Part shown: positions 52,382 to 59,593 of the stretch, in pieces
How the letters are laid out: the number at the start of each line of letters is the position of its first letter
Numbering within the stretch: the first letter of the stretch is position 1
NCBI RefSeq assembly: GCF_002113375.1
Contig: NZ_NEHO01000011.1
Span: 1 to 64,000 of the forward strand
DNA from: Pseudomonas sp. R37(2017)
GTDB taxonomy: Bacteria; Pseudomonadota; Gammaproteobacteria; Pseudomonadales; Pseudomonadaceae
DNA length: 64,000 nt
Direction: 5' to 3'
The notes under the pieces: model-generated
Told to the model about the DNA's origin: nothing
What the model saw: only the letters and a program-made list of their open reading frames with translations
Databases searched by the model: none
Translations under genes and position numbers: made by a program

Positions 52382-53173
52382 TCAGGTGGATTTGCGCAGG
52401 GCCGCGTGTTGCGGGTTGAAGGTCAGCACGGCCAGCAGGGCGAACAGCAGCGTCAGTCCCATGCACACCGCCAGCGCCAGCGGATTGAAGCGTTCATACA
52501 GGGCAAAGCGCACCAGCTCTACCGCATGGGTAAACGGATTCACCGCGCACAACCAATACAACCATTCGCTGGCCTCACGCATCTTCCACAGCGGATACAG
52601 CGCCGAAGACAGGAAAAACAGCGGGAAGATCACGAAATTCATCACCCCGGCAAAGTTCTCCAGCTGGCGGATCGCGTTCGACAGCAACAGGCCCAGCGCG
52701 CTGAGCATCAGCGCCACCAGCAGCAGGGCCGGCAATGCCAGCAGCAGCCCCATGGCCGGTGGCCGCACGCCGTAGACCCAGGCAATCGCCAGGAACGCAT
52801 AAACCTGCAACAGCGAAATCAGCGAGGTGGCCAACAGTTTGCTGCACAGCAGAAAGATCCGGGGCAAAGGGCTGGTGAGCAGCACGCGCATGCTGCCCAT
52901 CTCGCGGTCGTAGACCATCGACAGTGACCCCTGCATGCCGTTGAACAGCAGGATCATGCAGGCCAGGCCGGGGATGATGTAGACCTCATAGGGAATGTAG
53001 GTGTCGTAGGGCTCGATGATCGCGATCCCCAGCGCTGCGCGGAAACCGGCGGCGAACACCAGCAGCCACAGCAACGGTCGCACCAGGGCGCTGAGAAACC
53101 GCGTGCGCTGCAACACAAAGCGCAGCCATTCGCGCAGCACGATGCCGCGCAAGCATTGCCAGTAAGCGGTCAT
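52382..53173 (-). CDS. ABC-2-type permease of the PQQ-associated transporter (PedC-like)
   Basis: 263 aa with six hydrophobic segments and the ABC-2 pattern (MILLFNGMQGSLSMVYDREMGSMRVLLTSPLPR; FFLSSALYPLWKM). Its start overlaps the ATPase stop by 4 nt, indicating translational coupling. Such permeases in P. putida ped clusters are proposed to export toxic intermediates of alcohol oxidation or a cofactor, without proof. Confidence 0.87.
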   Translation of the reverse strand: MTAYWQCLRGIVLREWLRFVLQRTRFLSALVRPLLWLLVFAAGFRAALGIAIIEPYDTYIPYEVYIIPGLACMILLFNGMQGSLSMVYDREMGSMRVLLTSPLPRIFLLCSKLLATSLISLLQVYAFLAIAWVYGVRPPAMGLLLALPALLLVALMLSALGLLLSNAIRQLENFAGVMNFVIFPLFFLSSALYPLWKMREASEWLYWLCAVNPFTHAVELVRFALYERFNPLALAVCMGLTLLFALLAVLTFNPQHAALRKST

Positions 53174-53901
53174 TGCAAGGCTCCCGTGGAGGTCAGGCGG
53201 GTGAAGGCCGAGCGGAGGTCACCGCCGTGCCGCTGGCTCAGGGCATCGGCTTGTCCGCTGGCCACCAGCCGGCCTTGATGCAGGATCAGCAAGTCATCGC
53301 TGGGCTGCACTTCGTCGAGCAGGTGAGTGGTCCAGAGCACGCTCATGCGCTCCTCGCGACACAGGTTGCGGATGTGCTGGTTGAGCGCCAGGCGACTCGC
53401 CGGGTCGAGGCCGACACTGGCTTCATCGAGCAGCAGCAGGCGCGGCTCATGCAACAGGGCGCGGGCGATTTCCACCCGGCGACGATGGCCGCCATTGAGT
53501 TCACGTACTCGCTCGCGGCGGCGTTCGGTCAGAGTCTGGCGGGCCAGTTCGGCGTCGACCCGAAGGTCGCTCTGACGCCGGGACAAGCCATGCAATGCGG
53601 CGTGATAACGCAGGTTCTGCTCGACGCTGAGGTCCAGGTCCAGGGTGCTTTGCTGGAACACCACGCCCAATTGCCTGAGCGCCGGACGTGCCGCGCTGCG
53701 CAATGAACAGCCACCGACGCGGATCTCGCCGTGCTGCAGATCATAGAGCCGGGTCAGCAGGGCAATCAGGGTCGACTTGCCCGCGCCGTTGGGCCCCAGC
53801 AGCGCAGCGAAACGTCCGGGCTCCAGGCTGAAACTCACCTTGCGCAAGGCCTCTCGGGCGCCGTAGGCAAAGCTCAGGTCGCTGACTTCAAGGGCGTTCA
53901 T
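53170..53901 (-). CDS. ABC transporter ATPase of the PQQ-associated transporter (PedA-like)
   Basis: 243 aa. Walker A GPNGAGKST (about residue 37), Q-loop VVFQQSTLD, signature LNGGHRRRVEIARALL and Walker B LLLLDEASVGLDP. The signature is LNGG rather than LSGG and lacks the usual following Q, a feature of this subfamily or a local change. The start MNALEVSDLSFAYG overlaps the propeller gene stop by 4 nt; longer frames upstream are read-through. Confidence 0.9.
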   Translation of the reverse strand: MNALEVSDLSFAYGAREALRKVSFSLEPGRFAALLGPNGAGKSTLIALLTRLYDLQHGEIRVGGCSLRSAARPALRQLGVVFQQSTLDLDLSVEQNLRYHAALHGLSRRQSDLRVDAELARQTLTERRRERVRELNGGHRRRVEIARALLHEPRLLLLDEASVGLDPASRLALNQHIRNLCREERMSVLWTTHLLDEVQPSDDLLILHQGRLVASGQADALSQRHGGDLRSAFTRLTSTGALQ

Positions 53902-54857
53902 GGCGTCACCACCACACCCCAGGGATAACGCCCGACCTTCACCGATTTGCTCACCTTGAGGCTGTCGACATCGATCACCGAGACATCGCCGCTGACGCCG
54001 TTGGTGGCCAGCAATTGCTTCTGATCCGGAGTGAAAGCCATCTGCCAGACCCGTCGGCCCACCAGCAGGTAATCGAGAATCTCGAAGGTCCTGGCATCGA
54101 TCACCGCCACATGGTTGGCCGGGCCAAGGGCGACGAAGCCGTATTTGCCATCGGCGCTGAGCTTGACGCCGACCGGCTGGACCTTGTCCGGATGCACGCC
54201 CTTGATCTGGAAGTTCAGGGTCTTGAGCACGGTGCGGCTGGCCACATCGAGAATGGTCACGGTGCCGCCGATTTCCGCCGAGGCCCAGAGCTGGGTGCCA
54301 TCGGGGGAGAATTCGACGAAGCGCGGGCGCTGGTCCACCAGGGTGCTGTCGGCCAGGGTCTGGGTGCTGGTGTCGATCCAGTGCAGCATGTTGGTGGTTT
54401 CGCTGGTGTTGACCGCCCATTTGCCGTCGGGGCTGACGGCCATGCCTTCGGGCTCGACGCCGACGTTGATCTGGCCGAGCACCCTGGAGGTCTCGGTGTC
54501 GATCACCGTGACCAGCGCATCGTCTTCGTTGGAGACGTACAGCCAGCGATTGTTGGGGTGCAGGGCGAATTGCTCGGGGTCTTTGCCCGAGGGCAACTCC
54601 TTGATGATCTTGCGCGTGGCCACGTCCATCACCTGGACCCGGTCCGAGTCACTGGCGCAGATGTACAACAGCTTGTTGTCATGGGACAGCAGCAGGCCGC
54701 GGGGGCGCTGGCCGACGGGCAGGGTATCGGTGACTTGCAGGGTCTGCAGGTCGATCAGGCTCAGGTTGTTGTCCTTTTCGTTGGAGACCCAGGCAGTGCT
54801 GGCAACGACATGGCCAGCGGCGAGCAGCAGGGCGCATGAAAGCAGGGTGCGGCGCAT
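53898..54857 (-). CDS. PQQ/ABC-associated YVTN beta-propeller protein
   Basis: 319 aa. Signal peptide MRRTLLSCALLLAAGHVVAS, then seven or so repeats of about 40 residues, for example PRGLLLSHDNKLLYICASDSDRV, PEQFALHPNNRWLYVSNEDD, PEGMAVSPDGKWAVNTSE and VGVKLSADGKYGFVALG. The repeats form a periplasmic propeller. The gene is coupled to the ABC ATPase and follows the substrate-binding protein, so it may be a periplasmic partner of the transporter. Confidence 0.88.
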   Translation of the reverse strand: MRRTLLSCALLLAAGHVVASTAWVSNEKDNNLSLIDLQTLQVTDTLPVGQRPRGLLLSHDNKLLYICASDSDRVQVMDVATRKIIKELPSGKDPEQFALHPNNRWLYVSNEDDALVTVIDTETSRVLGQINVGVEPEGMAVSPDGKWAVNTSETTNMLHWIDTSTQTLADSTLVDQRPRFVEFSPDGTQLWASAEIGGTVTILDVASRTVLKTLNFQIKGVHPDKVQPVGVKLSADGKYGFVALGPANHVAVIDARTFEILDYLLVGRRVWQMAFTPDQKQLLATNGVSGDVSVIDVDSLKVSKSVKVGRYPWGVVVTP

Positions 54858-54887
54858 GGCGGATTCCTTGTTGTCTTGATTATCGGA

Positions 54888-56072
54888 TCAGGGAAAGCGG
54901 CAGCTGACCTCGGGTTTGTCGTAGCCCAGGCTGTCCATCTCGTTTAACGGGTGCAGAAAACCGTCCTGAGGAGAAGTGCTGACCAGCGCCCGGGGCTGGA
55001 CGATGGGGATCGGCTGGCGCAATTGGCCGTTCCACGGCCGATAACTGAGCTTGCGGCCCTTGAAACCGTCGAGCGGCAACTGGTCGCTGATCTCAAGCGC
55101 ACGGATCGCCATCGGGTCGGCCTGGCGCAGTTTGCTCACGGCGCTGGCGATACTGCGCACGGCCATCCAGGCGGCGAAATCGCGGTCGTTCATCCAGCGA
55201 CCGGCGAGGGTCTCGAAGCGTTTTTGCAGCTGCGCGGCGCCGAAGGTTTCCACGGTCTTGTGCCAGCCCACCGGGGTCAGGCCCTGGGTGCCGGCGACCG
55301 GGCGCGGGTACCAGGTCTGGTAGGGCACGTATTCACCGAAGTCGCCGCGTTCATCGGCCACCAGCACCACGTCGTACTCGGCGGTCTGGGTGAACAGCGG
55401 CATATCGGCCTGGGCGCTGCGGCGCTGGTCGTTATCGAAGCTCCAGGGTTTTTCCGCCACCCATTGCAAGCCGAAGCGCTTGGCCGCGCGGCGCAAGGCG
55501 GCGGCATAGGCTTGATCGTCCGGGGTCGGGCCGACAATCAGCAGCGCCCGCTGCCATTTGCGCAGCACCAGGAACTGCGCCAGCGCATCGGCGAGCATCG
55601 CCCGGCTCGGTAGGGTGTGCAGCACGTTCGGCAGGCAATCGGTGGTGCGCAGGTTGTCGTCCGGGCTGCCTGCGTTGAACAGCAGGCTGTCGGGCAGTGC
55701 GGCACTGAGTTGGCGCAGGTTGCCTGCAGGTGCGTTCACCACAAACAGGCGCAGGCCTTGTTCGTGCTGAGCCTTCGCCGCTTCGAGCAAGGCCTCGGGG
55801 CTGTCGACACTGGCGCTGACCAGGCTGTAGCCGTGATTGAGAAAACGCCCGGTGCTGTTGCTGTCGGTGATCGCCAGTTCGGCGCCGCGCAGTCCGGCAT
55901 CGGTGGGCTCGGGGATGACGTTCGACAGCAGCGGGCCGGGGTCGGGGCGATAGCCCAGGTAGCCGATCCGCACCTGCAAGGGTGCATCGGCGGCCTGGCT
56001 TTGCGTGGCCACGCCAGCGGCGCAGGCAATCGCCAGCAGATACATCAGGGCGTAAGCGGCAAGCTGGCGCAT
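54888..56072 (-). CDS. PQQ-ADH-associated ABC substrate-binding protein
   Basis: 394 aa. Signal peptide (YALMYLLAIACAAGVATQSQA), then a Leu/Ile/Val-binding-like fold: IGYLGYRPDPGPLLSN, GLRGAELAITDSNSTGRFLN and WQRALLIVGPTPDDQAYAAALRR. It belongs with the ABC genes downstream on the same strand; an unusual feature is pairing of a type I SBP with an ABC-2 permease, which normally exports. The start at MRQLAAY has GGAG 6 nt upstream; an ATG 12 nt earlier does not. Confidence 0.85.
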   Translation of the reverse strand: MRQLAAYALMYLLAIACAAGVATQSQAADAPLQVRIGYLGYRPDPGPLLSNVIPEPTDAGLRGAELAITDSNSTGRFLNHGYSLVSASVDSPEALLEAAKAQHEQGLRLFVVNAPAGNLRQLSAALPDSLLFNAGSPDDNLRTTDCLPNVLHTLPSRAMLADALAQFLVLRKWQRALLIVGPTPDDQAYAAALRRAAKRFGLQWVAEKPWSFDNDQRRSAQADMPLFTQTAEYDVVLVADERGDFGEYVPYQTWYPRPVAGTQGLTPVGWHKTVETFGAAQLQKRFETLAGRWMNDRDFAAWMAVRSIASAVSKLRQADPMAIRALEISDQLPLDGFKGRKLSYRPWNGQLRQPIPIVQPRALVSTSPQDGFLHPLNEMDSLGYDKPEVSCRFP

Positions 56073-56149
56073 AAGGCTCTCCATTACAGGTAGCGCCAGC
56101 ATAGGAAGCCCGTGCGAACGTGGAAATATGCAGAAAGTACCGGTGGGGC

Positions 56150-56165
56150 AGTACCAAGGTAGTAG
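56150..56165. promoter_or_regulatory. Candidate regulator site in the divergent pedF/SBP promoter
   Basis: AGTACCAAGGTAGTAG, with TACC-AA-GGTA inverted symmetry and a preceding AGTACCGGT (56136-56144). Related TACCAA sequences precede the alcohol dehydrogenase (59473) and pqqA (63312) genes. Confidence 0.4.
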
Positions 56166-56299
56166 CTCGCCACAAGCACTACGACCAAGGGAGGAGGCGG
56201 CGACCACCAAAGCAGCATGGGGTCTGGGCGAGGCGCTTTCTAAGATTACCGCCATAGCCTCTGCCAAGAGGTTTTGCGTGCAATCTTGAGGGCAAAACA

Positions 56300-56761
56300 A
56301 TGACAACAAAACGCAACGCCTTGCTCGTCGCCGGACTGCTGGCCGGCTTTATCAGTGCAGGTTCCGTATGGGCCCATGGCAACGTGGTGCCTCAGGCCGT
56401 CGAAACCAAGGGACTGACGCCGATCAAGGATGCCGGCGTGAAAGTCGATGCTGATGGCTGGGCCGCGGCCAACCCTTATCGCAACTCCCCGGAGCACGAC
56501 AAGGCCGTGGAAATCGGCTCATCGGCCTATAACCAGAACTGCGCGGCCTGTCATGGCCTGGAGGCCAAGTCGGGCGGTATCGCGCCGGACTTGCGCATGC
56601 TCGATGCCGGCGACGCGGGTGACGAATGGTTCGTCGAACGGGTGCGCAATGGCGCGGTACGCGACGGCCGGGTGTACATGCCGAAGATGGCCGACTACCT
56701 GAGCCAGGAAGCGCTGTGGGCGGTTCGTACTTATCTGGATAGCGTCCGCGTCGAGGAGTGA
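56300..56761 (+). CDS. pedF: Cytochrome c550, electron acceptor of the PQQ alcohol dehydrogenase
   Basis: 153 aa. Signal peptide (LLVAGLLAGFISAGSVWA), a single haem motif CAACH near residue 81 and a methionine ligand candidate in GRVYMPKMADYL. It resembles ExaB/PedF, the soluble cytochrome that takes electrons from quinoprotein alcohol dehydrogenase. First gene of the plus-strand run; four of five downstream genes start within about 20 nt of the previous stop. GAGGG precedes the ATG. Confidence 0.9.
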   Translation: MTTKRNALLVAGLLAGFISAGSVWAHGNVVPQAVETKGLTPIKDAGVKVDADGWAAANPYRNSPEHDKAVEIGSSAYNQNCAACHGLEAKSGGIAPDLRMLDAGDAGDEWFVERVRNGAVRDGRVYMPKMADYLSQEALWAVRTYLDSVRVEE

Positions 56762-56764
56762 TCC

Positions 56765-57640
56765 ATGCGCCTGCTCGCGGTGTTGATCAGCGCGGTGTGG
56801 CTGTGCTGCCAGGCGGCGCAGGCGCAGGTCCGCAACTACGACGAAATGATCGCCGCCGGGGAGCTGAAGGTGGCGGTCTACAAGGATTTCGCCCCCTACA
56901 GCTTTGAACGTGACGGCAAACCCCAAGGGGTCGATGTCGAACTCGCCGAGGCTCTGGCCAAGGCACTCGGCGTGCGCCTGACGTTGATCTGGGCGCCGGC
57001 CGGGGAAAAGCTCGACGACGACCTGCGCGATTACATCTGGCGTGCCAGTGCCTTGCACAACCAGCAGTTGGCCGACCTGATGATGCGTGTGCCTTACGAC
57101 AAGGATTACGCGCAGAAGCGCAACGAGTTCGGCGAACTGGTCAACGGCCAGGTGGTGATGTTCGGGCCGTACCAGACCGAACAATGGCAAGTGGCCTACG
57201 ACCGTCGGCGTCTGGACAAGGTCGCCAGCGTCGCGGTGTTCGAGCAACACCCGATTGGCGTCGAAGTCGACAGCGTGCCGTCGTTCTACCTGACTTCGGT
57301 GTTCAACGGCATGCTCGCCGGCAAGACCCATCACTATCCCGGCGTGCCCCAGGCGTTTGCCGCGATGAAGGCGGGCGAAGTCGACGCGGTGATGGCCATG
57401 CGCGGCGAAATCGACTGGCAGGTCCATGAAGCGGCTGACCCGCAAGTGGCGCTGGCCGAGAACGCCTATCCGAACATGGGCAAGCAACGGTGGGAAATCG
57501 GCATGGCGGTGCACGAAAGCAACCGGCAGTTGGCCTATGCCGTGGATGAAGCACTCGAAGGTCTGATCCGCGAGGGTGCGGTGAAGGCCATCTACGGCCA
57601 TTACGGCCTGCGCTACGACGTGCCCGAGATGTATCAATAG
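56765..57640 (+). CDS. Quinoprotein-associated periplasmic solute-binding-like protein (PedG-like)
   Basis: 291 aa. Signal peptide (MRLLAVLISAVWLCCQAAQA), then a type 3 extracellular SBP fold: GELKVAVYKDFAPYSFERDGKPQGVDVELAEALAKALGV. It contains long insertions (RDYIWRASALHNQQLADLMM). Proteins like this sit beside methanol and ethanol dehydrogenase genes (MxaJ/XoxJ type) and are thought to help the dehydrogenase mature or dock rather than feed a transporter. It starts 3 nt after pedF. Confidence 0.87.
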   Translation: MRLLAVLISAVWLCCQAAQAQVRNYDEMIAAGELKVAVYKDFAPYSFERDGKPQGVDVELAEALAKALGVRLTLIWAPAGEKLDDDLRDYIWRASALHNQQLADLMMRVPYDKDYAQKRNEFGELVNGQVVMFGPYQTEQWQVAYDRRRLDKVASVAVFEQHPIGVEVDSVPSFYLTSVFNGMLAGKTHHYPGVPQAFAAMKAGEVDAVMAMRGEIDWQVHEAADPQVALAENAYPNMGKQRWEIGMAVHESNRQLAYAVDEALEGLIREGAVKAIYGHYGLRYDVPEMYQ

Positions 57641-57649
57641 GAGCAGGCG

Positions 57650-58411
57650 ATGAAATGGCGAGGGAGTTGTCTGTTGGTCTGCTGGCTGAGCCTGGCGGCA
57701 CAGGCTGACGCGATCGATCCTGGTAAAGACCCGGTGCCTTCGGTGATGTGGGCTTTCTATCGGCAGCAATTGCTGGGCAATGCGCCGTTCGTTTTCGACG
57801 AACGGATCAAGCTGATCGCGCCGCCTTTTGCCGAAGATGCCCGGCAGGTGCCGCTGGAAATCGATGCCCGGGCGTTCAAGGGTGAGGTGGTGAAAATTCT
57901 CGCCTGGGCAGAGCTGAACCCGTTGCCGAAGATCGTCGACTTCCAGCCGCTGGATTCGGTTCTGCCCTGGCTGTCGTTGCGCATTCGCATCGAACAGGCC
58001 ACGCCCTTGCGCGCGGCGGTGTTGACCCGCGACGGCGTGTGGCATGTCGGATCGACCCTGATCGACGCTGCCGGTGGCGGCTGCACCGCGCCGAGCGTGG
58101 TGCGGACTCAACCGGGCTGGGAAGAACACATCGGTGAAGTGCTGGGCGGTCGTTATCCTCGGGGTGAATTCAGCCGCTTGCGTTTGCAGGTGGCCCATCC
58201 CATGGACAACGGCATGGCCAGCGGCATTCCGGAATTCTTCATCAACCATGCCGAGCTGCGGGACCACAACGAGCAAGTGTTGGCCAGGCTGGAACTGTTT
58301 CCCGCGGTCAGCGAAAACCCCAGCCTGGCCTTCGACATCGAAGGGGCAGGGCAAACGCGCCTGCTGCTGCGGGACAACAGCGGCAATGAATTCGATGCGT
58401 TGATCCCCTGA
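57650..58411 (+). CDS. Quinoprotein-associated fused SoxYZ-like carrier
   Basis: 253 aa. Signal peptide to about residue 20. Residues 40-150 resemble SoxY and end in GGGCTAP with Cys145, equivalent to the sulfur-carrier cysteine of SoxY's GGCGG arm. Residues 155-253 resemble SoxZ (RLRLQVAHPMDNGM). No sox genes are nearby. A carrier role for a cofactor, sulfur or metal in the quinoprotein system is suggested by families of this kind, with no known mechanism. Confidence 0.85.
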   Translation: MKWRGSCLLVCWLSLAAQADAIDPGKDPVPSVMWAFYRQQLLGNAPFVFDERIKLIAPPFAEDARQVPLEIDARAFKGEVVKILAWAELNPLPKIVDFQPLDSVLPWLSLRIRIEQATPLRAAVLTRDGVWHVGSTLIDAAGGGCTAPSVVRTQPGWEEHIGEVLGGRYPRGEFSRLRLQVAHPMDNGMASGIPEFFINHAELRDHNEQVLARLELFPAVSENPSLAFDIEGAGQTRLLLRDNSGNEFDALIP

Positions 58412-58427
58412 CCCCAAGGAGCGTGGC

Positions 58428-59354
58428 ATGCGCTGGATCCTGTTGATGGTGTTAAGCGTCAGTCTGCCGGTCCTGGCCGATCTCGAGTACTCGCTCAAGC
58501 CCCGGCAGATCGCCCAGGACACCTGGCTGCTGGAAGGCAGCACCGATAATTTCGCCAAGGCCAATGGCGGCAACATCGTCAACACCGCGTTCATCGTCAC
58601 CGAACGCGGCGTGGTGGTGATCGACACCGGGCCGTCCAGGCGCTACGGCGAAGCGATGCGCAAGGCCATTGCCGCCACTACCGACAAGCCGGTGATCGAG
58701 GTCTTGCTGACCCATCACCATCCGGACCATGTGCTGGGCAACCAGGCCTTCAGTGATGTGCCGATCGGCGCCTTGGCCGGCACCACCGAGCTGTTGCACC
58801 GGCAAGGCGATGCCATGGCCGAGAATATGTACCGGATGGTTGGCGACTGGATGCGTGGCACCGAAGTGGTGTTGCCGACCCGGACGCTGACATCAGGCCT
58901 GAAAAGTTTTGGGAATCACGATCTGCGCCTGCTGAGCCTGGGTGGGCATACGGGCGCGGATCTGGCTATTCTCGACCAGCGAACCGGTGTGCTGTTTGCC
59001 GGGGACCTGGTGTTTTATCAACGGGCGCTGACTACGCCCAACAGTCCCGGGCTGTCAGTGTGGCTGGCGGACCTGGCAACCCTGCAAGGCTTGCCCTGGA
59101 CACTGATCGTGCCGGGGCATGGGCCGGTGTCGAGCGATCCACATCCCTTCGAGCAAATGCGCGATTACCTGACCTGGCTCGATCAGTTGATGCGCGAGGG
59201 TGCCGCCAATGGCAGTGACATGGCCGAGATGATCCGCAACCCCATCCCCGAACGCTTCGCCTGCATCAAGTTGAGCCGCTACGAACTGATCCGCAGCGTC
59301 AGCCACCTGTACCCGCGTTACGAGCGCGAGCGGATGACGCGGGTCGATCGATAA
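58428..59354 (+). CDS. Quinoprotein relay system zinc metallohydrolase (MBL fold)
   Basis: 308 aa. Signal peptide (ILLMVLSVSLPVLA), metal motif LLTHHHPDHVLGNQAF (HxHxDH), further ligands in LGGHTGADL, FAGDLVFYQ and VPGHGPVS. It ends the four-gene accessory set before the dehydrogenase. Substrate is unknown; genomic context links it to the SoxYZ-like carrier, on which it might act as a thioesterase-like hydrolase. Confidence 0.87.
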   Translation: MRWILLMVLSVSLPVLADLEYSLKPRQIAQDTWLLEGSTDNFAKANGGNIVNTAFIVTERGVVVIDTGPSRRYGEAMRKAIAATTDKPVIEVLLTHHHPDHVLGNQAFSDVPIGALAGTTELLHRQGDAMAENMYRMVGDWMRGTEVVLPTRTLTSGLKSFGNHDLRLLSLGGHTGADLAILDQRTGVLFAGDLVFYQRALTTPNSPGLSVWLADLATLQGLPWTLIVPGHGPVSSDPHPFEQMRDYLTWLDQLMREGAANGSDMAEMIRNPIPERFACIKLSRYELIRSVSHLYPRYERERMTRVDR

Positions 59355-59366
59355 CCACACCGCCCC

Positions 59367-59467
59367 CTGTAGGAGCGAGCATGCTCGCGATGGACGCGAG
59401 AACACCGCGGTGTGTCCGGCATCCAGCGTTAACGTTGACGACCATCGCGAGCCTGCTCGCTCCTACA
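59367..59467. repeat. REPIN upstream of the alcohol dehydrogenase gene
   Basis: CTGTAGGAGCGAGCATGCTC and CCATCGCGAGCCTGCTCGCT as inverted arms with a spacer very similar to that of the REPIN at 50764. Confidence 0.9.
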
Positions 59468-59546
59468 ACCCCTACCAAGGAACTAGAAAACTCCACATTG
59501 CGGCCAATTGTTGCCAGCGCGGCGGCGCTCAAGAATCTGCACCAGA

Positions 59547-59563
59547 CCGGGAAAATTTCCCGG
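59547..59563. promoter_or_regulatory. Perfect palindrome before the PQQ alcohol dehydrogenase gene
   Basis: CCGGGAAA-A-TTTCCCGG, eight paired bases either side of a central A, ending 30 nt before the ATG. Could be an operator or an mRNA hairpin in the leader. A related CCGGAATCACCCGGACA lies at 63384-63400 before pqqA. Confidence 0.6.
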
Positions 59564-59567
59564 ACAT

Positions 59568-59575
59568 AACAACAA
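59568..59575 (+). promoter_or_regulatory. Candidate Crc/Hfq site in the dehydrogenase leader
   Basis: AACAACAA matches AAnAAnAA exactly and lies 18 nt before the start codon, next to the AGAGGAA ribosome site. Confidence 0.5.
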
Positions 59576-59593
59576 TCCGCAGAGGAAGCCGTC

